From Lentzea flava (GTDB taxonomy: Bacteria; Actinomycetota; Actinomycetes; Mycobacteriales; Pseudonocardiaceae): a DNA stretch of 64,000 nucleotides. Both the position numbers and the translations under genes were made by a program. The stretch covers positions 1 through 64,000 of the forward strand of contig NZ_BMRE01000018.1 of NCBI RefSeq assembly GCF_014648475.1. Direction: 5' to 3'. Positions 38,782 to 47,496 of this stretch are shown here, piece after piece. The first letter of the stretch is position 1, and each line of letters begins with the position of its first letter. The notes beneath the pieces were generated by a model that was not told the origin of the DNA, ran no database searches, and saw only the letters and a list, made by a program, of their open reading frames with translations.

Positions 38782-39381
38782 TCAGGTCGTCGGGCCGTTG
38801 ATCCACCACGCCGGCAGCGCGGCCGTAGATGGCTCAAGCCCCGCGGATGAGGACTGCGGAGGAAGGTAGGCGATGGCGCGGGAAACCATATTGATCATGT
38901 TCTCGGCGTTGACTCTGTGCACGATCTCGTTTGGCACCGACACGCTGTCGTCATCGAAATCGACGTAGAACGCTGCCATCTTGTTCTTGTCAGCGAGCTT
39001 TGCCAGATCGCTGTTGCGATCGGTGAGCGTCGTGCGCACCCAATCCCAACGCTTACGACCTTCGGCGCTGTACGCGGGGTAGTGCGCAGAGATCGAGTCC
39101 ACCAGCGGGCCGGACATCGTCGCGAACTTGGGTTTGTGGTCCCTCAAGTCCTTCCAGAAGGTCTTCCAAGCAGCGTCGTCAGCCGGCGGATTGCTCGCCG
39201 CCTGACGACAGGCTTCGTACTTGCCTACCTCTTCGCCTGCGAGAGTGGCGAGAGCGAAAGCGCGCGGCCAGCGCTCGGCCTCGAACAAGAGACGGGCGTC
39301 AGCAAGCAGTTCGAGTGCGTTGCTGAGGGCTGCTTGGCCGAGTTGATCAAGTTCGGTCGGCGTCAACGGGCGCTTCGCCAC
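38782..39381 (-). CDS. AbiV-family (HEPN) abortive-infection protein
   Basis: 199 aa from GTG 39381 (GGGAGCGAG upstream). Matches the HEPN_AbiV layout: NALELLADARLLFEAERWPR, ALATLAGEEVGKYEACR, then TFWKDLRDHKPKF, a likely HEPN Arg-x4-6-His-like motif. AbiV proteins in lactococci stop phage multiplication by blocking translation. In a prophage it is a plausible superinfection-exclusion or defence gene. It stands alone between the early and late blocks. Confidence 0.75.
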   Translation of the reverse strand: MAKRPLTPTELDQLGQAALSNALELLADARLLFEAERWPRAFALATLAGEEVGKYEACRQAASNPPADDAAWKTFWKDLRDHKPKFATMSGPLVDSISAHYPAYSAEGRKRWDWVRTTLTDRNSDLAKLADKNKMAAFYVDFDDDSVSVPNEIVHRVNAENMINMVSRAIAYLPPQSSSAGLEPSTAALPAWWINGPTT

Positions 39382-39481
39382 TGTCTCGCTCCCTTGTCGG
39401 GCGGTCACCTGCCAGTCTGAACATCGGCGCGCGGCGTGGAAAGTCAATTCCGCCCCTGTCGCGGTCGGCCGACTCGGCTCG

Positions 39482-39919
39482 TCAGACCTGGGGCAGTAGT
39501 GCTGCCAATAGCGTTCCTAGCTCACACAGCCCGAGCCACGGCAACAAGAGCGTCCCCGCGCGCACCATGCCGTCGGTTGCTGTGCTCTCGCGCAGCGGCC
39601 CGTGGACGAAGACCTGGTCGCGAACCTGCTCAACCTTCCAGATCCCCTCTTCACGATTCTCTGAACGCGCGAATCCGAGGCTGCTAGCCGCGTTGAGCGC
39701 GATGAGGAATTTGGGCACCTCTACGAGGGGGATCTTGAATCCGCGGTGGCCGACGAACAGGCCCTCCTTCGGTGGCTCAGCGGCCCCGGAGGTGTAGGCG
39801 TTCCAGCCGTCGACCTCGATGCAGACGCCGTCCTCGTTGATGCCGAGCAGCCATCCGCCAGCACTCGTTGGCAGACTGATCCGCGCCCACTGCGCACCCA
39901 CTTTCGCCCCCCATGTCAA
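39482..39919 (-). CDS. Unknown protein next to abiV-like gene
   Basis: 145 aa from ATG 39919. Beta-rich (WLLGINEDGVCIEVDGWNAY, HRGFKIPLVEVPKFLIAL) with a hydrophobic C-terminus (GTLLLPWLGLCELGTLLAAL). It precedes the AbiV-like gene on the same strand with a 100-base gap. It might be a partner or an independent moron. Confidence 0.5.
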   Translation of the reverse strand: MTWGAKVGAQWARISLPTSAGGWLLGINEDGVCIEVDGWNAYTSGAAEPPKEGLFVGHRGFKIPLVEVPKFLIALNAASSLGFARSENREEGIWKVEQVRDQVFVHGPLRESTATDGMVRAGTLLLPWLGLCELGTLLAALLPQV

Positions 39920-40294
39920 CCCGACGATCGGCCGGAGTCATCCACCATACGTCGGGAAACGAGCCGGTGACGGCCCGTATTCGATCCCACCTGGGCTGTG
40001 AGCTAGACCACTTTCCGGCTCTGCGTGTGACGCTTTGGGGCCTGGTCACCCTAAGGACGGTTGTCAGCGGGGGAACCTTACGGAGGGGGCTACAACAAGA
40101 ACTTCTAGTTGTAGCTTCAACTTCTCCCATCATTTGGTCGCCCCGCAAGGCGACCATTAACGATCAAACAATCATCTGTCGGCCCCGAGGCCGACATGGT
40201 TGTTAGTAATCAAACGCGCACGTGCGCGAGACGAAGATCACGAGGCCGCTGCGTCTTTTCGTCAGGCCCATTGTGGGCTGAACGGAGGTGTGGC
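39920..40294. promoter_or_regulatory. Late-operon leader with three stem-loops
   Basis: No credible gene in 375 bases. Inverted repeats: GCTACAAC-N11-GTTGTAGC at 40089-40115, GGTCGCC-N6-GGCGACC at 40136-40155, and GTCGGCC-N4-GGCCGAC at 40178-40195. Since the rightward late genes begin at 40295, this is the likely late promoter/leader, and the hairpins may be terminators or antitermination/operator elements. Confidence 0.5.
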
Positions 40295-40672
40295 TTGTCC
40301 TGGCACACCTCGTCTCGGGGCCGCCGGCTACCTCCGGACTGGCCGCGATTGCGTCAGCTCGTGTTGCACCGCGACGGGTACCGCTGCCAGATCCGCGGGC
40401 CGCGGTGCACCAGCTCGGCCACCGAGGTTGACCACATCCGGGCTGGTGACGATCACCGGCCGGTGAACCTGCGTGCGGCGTGCTCGACGTGCCACGGGAT
40501 CAAGAGTTCGGCGGAGGGCCTGGCGGCTCGTCGCCGTCTTCAAGGTCTTCGTCGACGTCCTACCGAGCGTCATCCGGGGCAGCGCCGCGCGCTTCCTCAT
40601 CGAGAAGACACAGAGTCGCCGAAGGAGGTGGAGGGTCATCGGTTCCCGCGGTCCCGTGCCGAAGCGCAGTGA
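40295..40672 (+). CDS. HNH endonuclease of the packaging module
   Basis: 125 aa from TTG 40295, with GGAGG six bases upstream. HNH core: YRCQIRGPRC, EVDHIRAGDDH, NLRAACSTCHGIKS. HNH proteins encoded next to terminases are needed for genome packaging in many siphoviruses. Overlaps the terminase small-subunit gene by 35 bases. Confidence 0.88.
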   Translation: MSWHTSSRGRRLPPDWPRLRQLVLHRDGYRCQIRGPRCTSSATEVDHIRAGDDHRPVNLRAACSTCHGIKSSAEGLAARRRLQGLRRRPTERHPGQRRALPHREDTESPKEVEGHRFPRSRAEAQ

Positions 40673-41054
40673 TCAGCGCGTGCGGCGGAACAAGGACGAG
40701 GTCGAGGTGGAGAAGGTCACCGCGTTGGGCGCGGTTGTCGTACCGGAGTTGGGGATCGATAACCCGCACCCGCTGGTCACCGACTTCTACCGCTCGCTGC
40801 GCGAGTCCGCGCAGGCGAGGTACTACGAGCCTTCGGATTGGGCCTACGCCCGGTTCGTCTTGCATCACGCGAACACGCTGGTGTCCAGTGGCCGGCCGTC
40901 CGCGCAGATGTTCGCCGCGGTGACGTCCGCGTTGTCGGATCTGCTTGTCGCGGAAGGACATCGCCGCCGGGTGCGGCTGGAGATCGAGCGGGAGCACGCG
41001 GCCGGTCAGGTCGTCGATGTGGCGTCGATCTTCAAGGACCGGTTCGCGCAGTAG
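40638..41054 (+). CDS. Terminase small subunit, probable AUC start
   Basis: 138 aa if started at ATC 40638, giving M-GSRGPVPKRSDQRVRRNK, the usual N-terminus of this family. AAGGAGG lies nine bases upstream. The only upstream in-frame canonical start is GTG 40473, deep inside the HNH gene; the first downstream is GTG 40656, too far from the ribosome site. Binds phage DNA and loads the large terminase. Confidence 0.85.
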   Translation: MGSRGPVPKRSDQRVRRNKDEVEVEKVTALGAVVVPELGIDNPHPLVTDFYRSLRESAQARYYEPSDWAYARFVLHHANTLVSSGRPSAQMFAAVTSALSDLLVAEGHRRRVRLEIEREHAAGQVVDVASIFKDRFAQ

Positions 41055-41171
41055 CAGCACCAGTTCTTTTCTTGGCCCAGGCGGGTTGAGCCGTGGGGTG
41101 CGTCTGATCGCGCTTCCACGCAGTGCTCCTCGCCTGGGCCTTCTTCTTTCCCAGAGACGAGGTTCCTCAGC

Positions 41172-42281
41172 TTGGCGCTTTGCCCTTTTGCCGTTCAGCG
41201 ACTCATCCCGGAGAACTACCAGCAGCCGCGCATCACGCCGCGTCTGGTGATCCTTCACACCGCGGTCAGTTCCGCGGAAAGCCTTGAGGGGTACTGGAAT
41301 TCCCCCGGCGTCGTCGTCGAGAGCCACTTCTACGTGAGCCAGCACGGCGTGATCTACCAGTACATCGACACGTCCATTCAGGCCGATGCGAACGTGAACG
41401 CGAACGGCTTCGCGGTGTCGATCGAGACGTGGGATGGCGGGGACCCGACGATCCCGTGGACGGATGCGCAGCTGGACGCGATCACGCGTCTGACGGCGTG
41501 GATCTGCGATGTGCACGGCATCCCGAAGCGCGTCGCGAACGGTCCGTACGGCTCGGGAATCGGTTGGCACAACCAGTTTCCGACCGAGTGGGCGGGTGGT
41601 CCGCGGACGTGTCCGGGTCCACAGCGGATTCCGCAGACGCAGAACGTGATCATTCCGCGAGTCGCGGGTGGCAACGTTCCGGCGCCGGGTCCGGTGCCGA
41701 CTCCGGCAGTCGAGTTCCCGCTTGCCAGCGGGCACTACTTCGGCGACATCCAGGGGCCGGACAACGAGCACGGCGGGATCAACGCACAGGAAATGGTGTG
41801 GGTCCGGCAGGTTCAGCAGGCGTTGCAGCGCGCTGGAAAGGCGCCCGCGCATCCCGGTTGGGCTGACGGGATCTGGGAGCAGCCGACTACCGACGCAATG
41901 GTGGCGTGGCAGCGGTCGGTTGGCTTCCCGGTCACGGGTGATTGCGGTCCGCGGGATTGGGATCGGCTGGTGCTGGGGCGTGGCGGCGGTTCTGCGCCGT
42001 CTGTACCGGCGTTCCCCCTTCCTCGCTCGGAGTACTTCGGCCACAAGGACGGCCCGGAGCAGTCGCACGGCGGCTACTACGAGCACGAGCGTCCGTGGGT
42101 CAAGTTGATCCAGCAGGCGTTGCAGCGCAAGGGATACGCGCCGGGCTACCCGTCGTGGGCGGACGGCCTGTACGAGCAGGAGACCGTGGACTCGGTCGCC
42201 GCGTGGCAGCGGGACCACATGCCGCACACCCAGTACTGGGGTCAGGTCTGGTGGGACGACTGGGCGGAACTGCTGAAGTGA
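41172..42281 (+). CDS. Endolysin: N-acetylmuramoyl-L-alanine amidase with two peptidoglycan-binding domains
   Basis: 369 aa from TTG 41172. Amidase_2/PGRP domain: ILHTAVSS, ESHFYVSQHGVIYQYID, IGWHNQFPTEWAGG. Two C-terminal PG-binding repeats follow, each beginning YFG-(D/H)-(I/K)-x-GP-(D/E) (about residues 190 and 285). Cuts peptidoglycan at lysis. Unusually placed between the two terminase genes. The stop overlaps the next GTG. Confidence 0.92.
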   Translation: MALCPFAVQRLIPENYQQPRITPRLVILHTAVSSAESLEGYWNSPGVVVESHFYVSQHGVIYQYIDTSIQADANVNANGFAVSIETWDGGDPTIPWTDAQLDAITRLTAWICDVHGIPKRVANGPYGSGIGWHNQFPTEWAGGPRTCPGPQRIPQTQNVIIPRVAGGNVPAPGPVPTPAVEFPLASGHYFGDIQGPDNEHGGINAQEMVWVRQVQQALQRAGKAPAHPGWADGIWEQPTTDAMVAWQRSVGFPVTGDCGPRDWDRLVLGRGGGSAPSVPAFPLPRSEYFGHKDGPEQSHGGYYEHERPWVKLIQQALQRKGYAPGYPSWADGLYEQETVDSVAAWQRDHMPHTQYWGQVWWDDWAELLK

Positions 42282-42856
42282 CCGCGCGCGTGCCTGCGGT
42301 CGCGGCCGTACTAGTGCTGCTCCTCGGCTCGTCCGCTCCGGTGCTCGTCGCCGTCCCGGCGGCCGAGCTGCCCGCCGTGGCCCCGCTGAGGCCGGTGGTA
42401 CCTCCGGTGACCTCGTCGACGACGGTCCCCGTGCCACCGGCCCCGGCACCGCCGCTGCCTCCGCCGCGGGACCCGATGCCCGCGTGCGGTGTCGCGTCGT
42501 ACGAGTCGCGGGAGCGGTGGATCGACCAGGCGTCAGCCGCGTTGGCGTGGAATGGCGAACGGGCGATCACCGACCGTGCCGCAGTGCTGCTGATCATCGA
42601 GAAGGAGTCCAGCGGTGATCCGTGTGCGATCAACCTGTGGGACTCGAACTTCTACGCCGGGACGCCGTCGAAGGGCCTGATTCAGGCGATCGATCCGACG
42701 TTCGAGCGTTGGCATTTGGCTGGCTACAACGAGATTTACCATCCGGTCGACAGCATCATCGCGGGCGTCCGCTACGCGCGGGGGCGGTACGGCTCGGAGA
42801 GTCGGGTCCCTGGTGTGGTCGGGATGCGAGCCGGCCGCGGGTACGTTGGTTACTGA
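42278..42856 (+). CDS. Secreted lytic transglycosylase-like protein
   Basis: 192 aa from GTG 42278 (GTGA overlap with the endolysin). Signal peptide (about 1-30, hydrophobic VPAVAAVLVLLLGSSAPVL), a Pro-rich linker, then an SLT-like domain with catalytic Glu in LIIEKESSGDP and the motif TPSKGLIQAIDPTFE. Probably a second cell-wall enzyme for lysis or DNA entry. Confidence 0.85.
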   Translation: MTARVPAVAAVLVLLLGSSAPVLVAVPAAELPAVAPLRPVVPPVTSSTTVPVPPAPAPPLPPPRDPMPACGVASYESRERWIDQASAALAWNGERAITDRAAVLLIIEKESSGDPCAINLWDSNFYAGTPSKGLIQAIDPTFERWHLAGYNEIYHPVDSIIAGVRYARGRYGSESRVPGVVGMRAGRGYVGY

Positions 42857-43044
42857 CGAGCGACGCCGTTCGTGTTCTCGGGGTTGCCTTCGTGCTCGAT
42901 CTCGACCAGGCCCTTAAAGATCCGCACGCGAGACTTGCCGGTGGACTTGCACGCCACGAACACGATCAACGCGACGGACAGGAACACCACCGCCACGGCG
43001 GCGACTGCGGGCCATGACGACACGGCCTCGACAAAAGCGGTCAT
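42850..43044 (-). CDS. Small membrane protein on the opposite strand in the lysis cassette
   Basis: 64 aa from ATG 43044. One N-terminal helix (AVAAVAVVFLSVALIVFVAC) with a short basic/acidic cytoplasmic tail. Oriented against the late operon, so it is a candidate lysogeny-expressed moron (membrane/superinfection) or a holin regulator. A 9-bp inverted repeat lies 17 bases upstream. Confidence 0.6.
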   Translation of the reverse strand: MTAFVEAVSSWPAVAAVAVVFLSVALIVFVACKSTGKSRVRIFKGLVEIEHEGNPENTNGVARQ

Positions 43045-43060
43045 GCGGCCGAGTATGCAC

Positions 43061-43091
43061 GACAGCGCGATTGTTTCCAGACCGCGCTGTC
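43061..43091. promoter_or_regulatory. Inverted repeat upstream of the antisense membrane gene
   Basis: GACAGCGCG and CGCGCTGTC, exact complements, 13 bases apart. The surrounding 309 bases (43045-43353) have no other convincing gene; two further small hairpins occur there (GTAAG-GCGG-CTTAC near 43143 and TGTGAC-GGTG-GTCACA near 43269). Confidence 0.5.
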
Positions 43092-43353
43092 TATGCTAGC
43101 ACAATAGAACTGCGCCGCAGCCAAACCAGTGCTGGGTAAAGTCGTAAGGCGGCTTACAACACAAGCCCCCTTGTTGCGCCCCCGACTTCTCTACGACCTG
43201 CGGCGCCCAAAATTCCGCGCAAAAATATCGCGCAGTTCGACTAGACCAATGCACGCCCATCTTCAAGCCTGTGACGGTGGTCACATGTGCTGGAAGCGTT
43301 GGTCACGCAGCACTTACTTGGCTGCCCACCAACCTGGAGAGAGGGATGTCGAC

Positions 43354-43530
43354 ATGACCATTGAGTTGCAGATCCTCGGCATCCGCCTCTTCACCCTCGC
43401 GATCACTCGCGATGACGCATTCGATCCAGAGTTCGTGGACAACACCGATGGCGAATTCGAGCTGAGCGAGGAATTGCCGTTTGGCTTCGCGCCTGGCGAC
43501 GAGCACGACGAGGACTTTGACGACGAGTAA
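43354..43530 (+). CDS. Small acidic phage protein
   Basis: 58 aa from ATG 43354 (GAGAGAGGG upstream). N-terminal strand-like (TIELQILGIRLFTLAI) and a very acidic C-terminus (GDEHDEDFDDE). Directly before the large terminase. Unknown. Confidence 0.6.
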   Translation: MTIELQILGIRLFTLAITRDDAFDPEFVDNTDGEFELSEELPFGFAPGDEHDEDFDDE

Positions 43531-43542
43531 ATAGGGAGCACG

Positions 43543-45222
43543 GTGCCGGTGGAGGAATCCGACCTGGTACCGGCTCCCAGCCACATCATCGGGCCGACTT
43601 GGCGACGCCGGAAGTCCGGCGGCTGGTATCTGCCGCAGCGCTCGCTCGGCTGGGCGATCTTGAACTGGCTCTACAAGTACGTGCGGCAGCCTTCCGGGCC
43701 TCGCGCGGGTGAGCCGTTCTTGCCGACCGACGAGCAAGCGCGCTGGATCGTGTGGTGGTACGCCGTCGACTCGCGCGGCCGGTTCATCTACCGCAAGGCG
43801 GTGTTGCGCAGGCTCAAGGGCTGGGGCAAGGACCCGATCGCCGCGTGCCTGGCGCTCGTCGAGTTGTGCGGGCCGGTGGAGTTCTCGCACTTCGGTGTTG
43901 ACGGTGAGCCGGTCGGCAAGACGCGTTCCGCGGCCTGGGTGCAGGTTGCCGCGGTCAGCCTCGACCAGACGAAGAACACGATGTCGCTGTTCCCGGCGAT
44001 GATCAGCCGGGAGTTGCGTGAGGACTATGGCCTCGACGTCAACAAGACGGTGATCTACACCCGCGCGGGCGGGCAGATCGAGGCGGTCACCGCGTCGCCG
44101 TTTGCCTTGGAAGGCAAGCGCCCGACGATGGTGATCAAGAACGAGACCCAGTGGTGGGTTGAGGCGAACAACGGTCACGCGATGGCCGGTGTGATCGCCG
44201 GAAACGTGGACAAGGCCGCCTACGGCGGCTGTCGCGTGCTGAGCATTTGCAACGCGCACGTGCCGGGCCTGGAGTCCGACGCGGAACGCGACTGGGACGC
44301 ATTCCAGAAAGTGCTTGCCGGCCAGGCGATCGACACCGGCCTGTTGTACGACTCGATCGAGGCCCCGGCGGACACGCCGGTCTCCGAGATCCCGCCGCCG
44401 GACACCGACCCCGAGGGGTTCGAGGCCGGAGTCGCGCAGTTGCGCGCCGGGTTGGAGATCGCCCGCGGGGACGCCGTATGGCTCGATATCGAGACGCTGA
44501 TCGCGTCCATTCTGGACATCCGTAACCCGATCACGGAGTCGCGTCGCAAGTTCTTGAACCAGGTCCTCGCGAGTGAGGACAGCTGGATCGCGCCGTACGA
44601 GTGGGATTTCTGCCACGACCCTGGTCTTCGGCCGCTTTCGCGGCAGGATCGGATCACGCTCGGGTTCGACGGCAGCAAGGGCCGCGACTGGACCGCCCTG
44701 GTGGCGTGCCGGGTCGAGGATGGCGCCTTGTTCCTTGTTCGGGCGTGGAATCCGGACCGCTACGGCGGCGAGATCCCGCGCGAGGACGTGGCCCGCACGG
44801 TCGAGTGGATGTTCGGCCGCTACGACGTGGTGGCGATGCGCGCCGATGTGCGCGAGTTCGAGAGCTACGTCGATCAGTGGGCGGTGAAGTTCGGTCGCAG
44901 GCTGAAGGTCAAGGCGACACCGAAACACGCGGTCGGTTACGACATGCGCAGCAACGTCAAGGGTTTCACGCTCGACGCTGAGCGTTTTCTTGACGCGGTG
45001 CTGGAAGGCGAGGTCGTGCACGACGGGTCGCCGATTCTGCGGCAGCACATCCTCAACGCGCACCGTCGCCCGAACCAGCACGGCGTGTCGATCGGCAAGG
45101 TCACCAAGGACAGCGATCGCAAGATCGACGCCGCGGTGTGCGCGGTGCTCGCCTACGCGGCACGCATGGACTTTTTGATGAGCAAGAAGGGCAGGGGACG
45201 CAAGGTGGTGATCTTGAAATAG
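43543..45222 (+). CDS. Terminase large subunit
   Basis: 559 aa from GTG 43543 (GGGAG upstream). The ATPase part contains the segment KGWGKDPIA as a variant Walker A, and the nuclease part has GFDGSKGRDWTALVACR (catalytic Asp) and further acidic residues in AMRADVREFESYV and SDRKIDAAVCAVLAYAAR. Translocates DNA into the prohead and cuts it. The stop TAG overlaps the probable AUA start of portal. Confidence 0.93.
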   Translation: MPVEESDLVPAPSHIIGPTWRRRKSGGWYLPQRSLGWAILNWLYKYVRQPSGPRAGEPFLPTDEQARWIVWWYAVDSRGRFIYRKAVLRRLKGWGKDPIAACLALVELCGPVEFSHFGVDGEPVGKTRSAAWVQVAAVSLDQTKNTMSLFPAMISRELREDYGLDVNKTVIYTRAGGQIEAVTASPFALEGKRPTMVIKNETQWWVEANNGHAMAGVIAGNVDKAAYGGCRVLSICNAHVPGLESDAERDWDAFQKVLAGQAIDTGLLYDSIEAPADTPVSEIPPPDTDPEGFEAGVAQLRAGLEIARGDAVWLDIETLIASILDIRNPITESRRKFLNQVLASEDSWIAPYEWDFCHDPGLRPLSRQDRITLGFDGSKGRDWTALVACRVEDGALFLVRAWNPDRYGGEIPREDVARTVEWMFGRYDVVAMRADVREFESYVDQWAVKFGRRLKVKATPKHAVGYDMRSNVKGFTLDAERFLDAVLEGEVVHDGSPILRQHILNAHRRPNQHGVSIGKVTKDSDRKIDAAVCAVLAYAARMDFLMSKKGRGRKVVILK

Positions 45223-46592
45223 CCGACGTACTGGAAAGACACGTCGACGCGCTCTCTAACCGCCTGTCCCTGGCGAAGCCGGCACACGATGAGAACTCCG
45301 CGTATTACGAGTCCGAGCACCGGCTGAAAGCGATCGGTGTCGGCACTCCGCCGGAGATGCGGATGCTGGTATCCGCGATCGGCTGGCCCCGTGTGTATGT
45401 GGACGCGCTGGAAGAGCGCTTGGACGTCGAGGGTTTCCGGCTCGCTGGGGAGTCCTACACCGACGAGCGGTTGTGGTCGTGGTGGCAGGCGAACAACCTC
45501 GACGTGGAGTCGAGCCTGGCGCATCTGGAAGCGCTGATTCACGGCGTCTCTTATGTGACGATCTCCGCGCCGGGCAAGCTCGACGACCCGGACATGCCGG
45601 TGATCCGCGTCGAGTCACCGACCAGCATGGTCGCCGACATCGACCCGCGTACCCGCAAGGTGCGCCGCGCACTTCGGCTGTATGTGGACGAGCTGGACCC
45701 GACGCAGGACGCGGCGACGCTGTACCTGCCGAACGAGACGATTTACTTCGTCCGCAGGTCCGGTGCCGCGCGGTGGCGGATCGAGTCGCGGGTGCGGCAC
45801 CAGCTCGGTGTCGTGCCGGTGATTCCGATCATCAACCGGGAACGGCTCTCGGACCGGGTCGGCCGCTCGGAGATCACGCCCGAGGTCAGGTCGATGACGG
45901 ACGCGGCGGCGAGAATCATGATGAATCTCCAGGCGACCGCGGAACTCATGGCGGTGCCGCAGCGGTTGCTGTTCGGTGTCGCACAAGATGAGTTCGCCGC
46001 GAACCCGGAGAACCCTGGCGCGGTCTTGGAGGCGTACTACGCGCGGATCTTGGCGTTCGAGAACGAGGCCGGGCGCGCGGAACAGTTCCAGGCCGCGGAG
46101 TTGCGCAACTTCGTCGAGGCCTTGGGCGAGTTGGCGAAGCACGTGGCGTCGTACACAGGTTTGCCGCCACAGTATTTGAGCTTCCAGTCCGACAATCCTG
46201 CGTCCGCGGAAGCGATCCGCAGCAGCGAATCCAGGTTGGTGAAGAAGTCCGAGCGCAAGGCGCGGATGTTCGGGTCGGCGTGGGAAGAGGTGATGCGCGT
46301 GGCCATGCTGATCATGGACCAGGCGATTCCGAAGAACGCCTACCGGATGGAAACGATCTGGCGTGATCCGTCGACTCCTACGTACTCGGCGAAGGCGGAT
46401 GCGGTTGGCAAGCTCTACGCAGCCGGCATGGGTGTGATTCCGCTGGAGCAGGCGCGAATCGATCTGGGTTACAGCGCGGAGCAGCGGCGCCAGATGCGCG
46501 ACTGGGACAACCAGAACCCGACCGCGCAACTCAATGCCCTGCTCTCCGGTCCTCGGCTTCCGGCTCGTGAACCTGCGGCGGAGGCGGCGTGA
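45219..46592 (+). CDS. Portal protein, probable AUA start
   Basis: 457 aa if begun at ATA 45219, giving M-ADVLERHVDALSNRLSLAK. ATA overlaps the terminase TAG (ATAG) just as ATGA overlaps do elsewhere, and AAGGTGGTG lies eight bases upstream. The nearest canonical in-frame start, GTG 45138, would need an 85-base overlap and add a non-conserved-looking tail. Content fits SPP1/HK97-type portals (ESEHRLKAIG, LEALIHGVSYV, then EAYYARILAFENE). Dodecameric gate for DNA. Confidence 0.9.
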   Translation: MADVLERHVDALSNRLSLAKPAHDENSAYYESEHRLKAIGVGTPPEMRMLVSAIGWPRVYVDALEERLDVEGFRLAGESYTDERLWSWWQANNLDVESSLAHLEALIHGVSYVTISAPGKLDDPDMPVIRVESPTSMVADIDPRTRKVRRALRLYVDELDPTQDAATLYLPNETIYFVRRSGAARWRIESRVRHQLGVVPVIPIINRERLSDRVGRSEITPEVRSMTDAAARIMMNLQATAELMAVPQRLLFGVAQDEFAANPENPGAVLEAYYARILAFENEAGRAEQFQAAELRNFVEALGELAKHVASYTGLPPQYLSFQSDNPASAEAIRSSESRLVKKSERKARMFGSAWEEVMRVAMLIMDQAIPKNAYRMETIWRDPSTPTYSAKADAVGKLYAAGMGVIPLEQARIDLGYSAEQRRQMRDWDNQNPTAQLNALLSGPRLPAREPAAEAA

Positions 46593-47422
46593 CCCCGAGC
46601 CAGTACGCCGAAGAGCAGCGGCTGATCGTGGCCGCGCTGGTCGCGTTGGTGTTGCGGGTGCTGTTCCCGTTCCGGGGCTTGGTGATCCTGCCGGGGGTGT
46701 GGCGGTCGATTCTTGCCACGCTGTATCCCGCGGTCGAGCAGGCCCGGCGGGAGTCCGCGGAGCTGGGCCGCCGCTACTACGACGCAGAACGCGAACGCCA
46801 CGGCGGTGAACGTCGTGATATCGATCTGCCGGGCTATGACCCGGAGTGGTTCGACGAGGCGATGCAGCCGGTAGAAGACACGGTGGCCCGCGAGGGCGTC
46901 ACGGATACGGTGCTGACCGATGTGGCGCACCGCGTTTCCAAGGAGGCGGTTGCCGGCTCGCGCCGCACGGTGCTGCGCGCGGTCGAGAACGACCCGAAAA
47001 CGGTCGGGTGGGCGCGGATCGCGACCGGCAGGGAAACCTGCGCGTTCTGCCTGATGATGATCTCCCGCGGCCTGGTCCGAAGTCACCGGTACCGCTCGCA
47101 ACGGGCGGCCGGTTTGCAGACCGACACGACCACGGCGGTCGAGCTGTGGCGGCAGATCGAGCACGCCGACACCGATTCCGAGCGTGAGCGCGCCGAAGCG
47201 GCGATGCTCGAACTGATGCACCGCTGGCACACCGGCTGTGACTGTTTGGTCGTGCCGATTTTCGACACGCGGAACTGGCCGGGCCGCGACCAGGCCGCAG
47301 CAGCGTTGCAGTTGTGGAAGTCCACGACCAAGGGCAAGCGGGGCCGCGACGCGCTCAACGCCCTGCGCCGCGAGGTCGACAACGGCCGCGTGGATTTCGA
47401 GCGGTTCGCCGCCGCGGCCTAG
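46589..47422 (+). CDS. MuF-like / VG15 minor capsid protein
   Basis: 277 aa from GTG 46589 (overlaps portal TGA). Features of the phage VG15/MuF-like family: GWARIATGRETCAFCLMMISRG and RWHTGCDCLVVPIF with Cys/His pairs. Builds the portal vertex or assists head maturation. Followed by an intrinsic terminator. Confidence 0.85.
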   Translation: MTPSQYAEEQRLIVAALVALVLRVLFPFRGLVILPGVWRSILATLYPAVEQARRESAELGRRYYDAERERHGGERRDIDLPGYDPEWFDEAMQPVEDTVAREGVTDTVLTDVAHRVSKEAVAGSRRTVLRAVENDPKTVGWARIATGRETCAFCLMMISRGLVRSHRYRSQRAAGLQTDTTTAVELWRQIEHADTDSERERAEAAMLELMHRWHTGCDCLVVPIFDTRNWPGRDQAAAALQLWKSTTKGKRGRDALNALRREVDNGRVDFERFAAAA

Positions 47423-47449
47423 CTGGCAACCCCTCTTTCCCGTTTCTGT

Positions 47450-47475
47450 GAGCGCCCCTGGTGGGCGCTCTTTTT
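47450..47475 (+). terminator. Intrinsic terminator inside the head operon
   Basis: GAGCGCCC/GGGCGCTC (8 bp, 5-base loop) directly followed by TTTTT, between the MuF-like and scaffold genes. Would reduce readthrough into capsid genes unless antitermination or a downstream promoter acts. Confidence 0.85.
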
Positions 47476-47496
47476 GTTGCCCTGGAGGCATTTCCT

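Noticed and set aside
43096..43284. 62-codon leftward frame upstream of the antisense membrane gene
   Set aside because: Cys-rich, no ribosome site; the region is better described by its inverted repeats.
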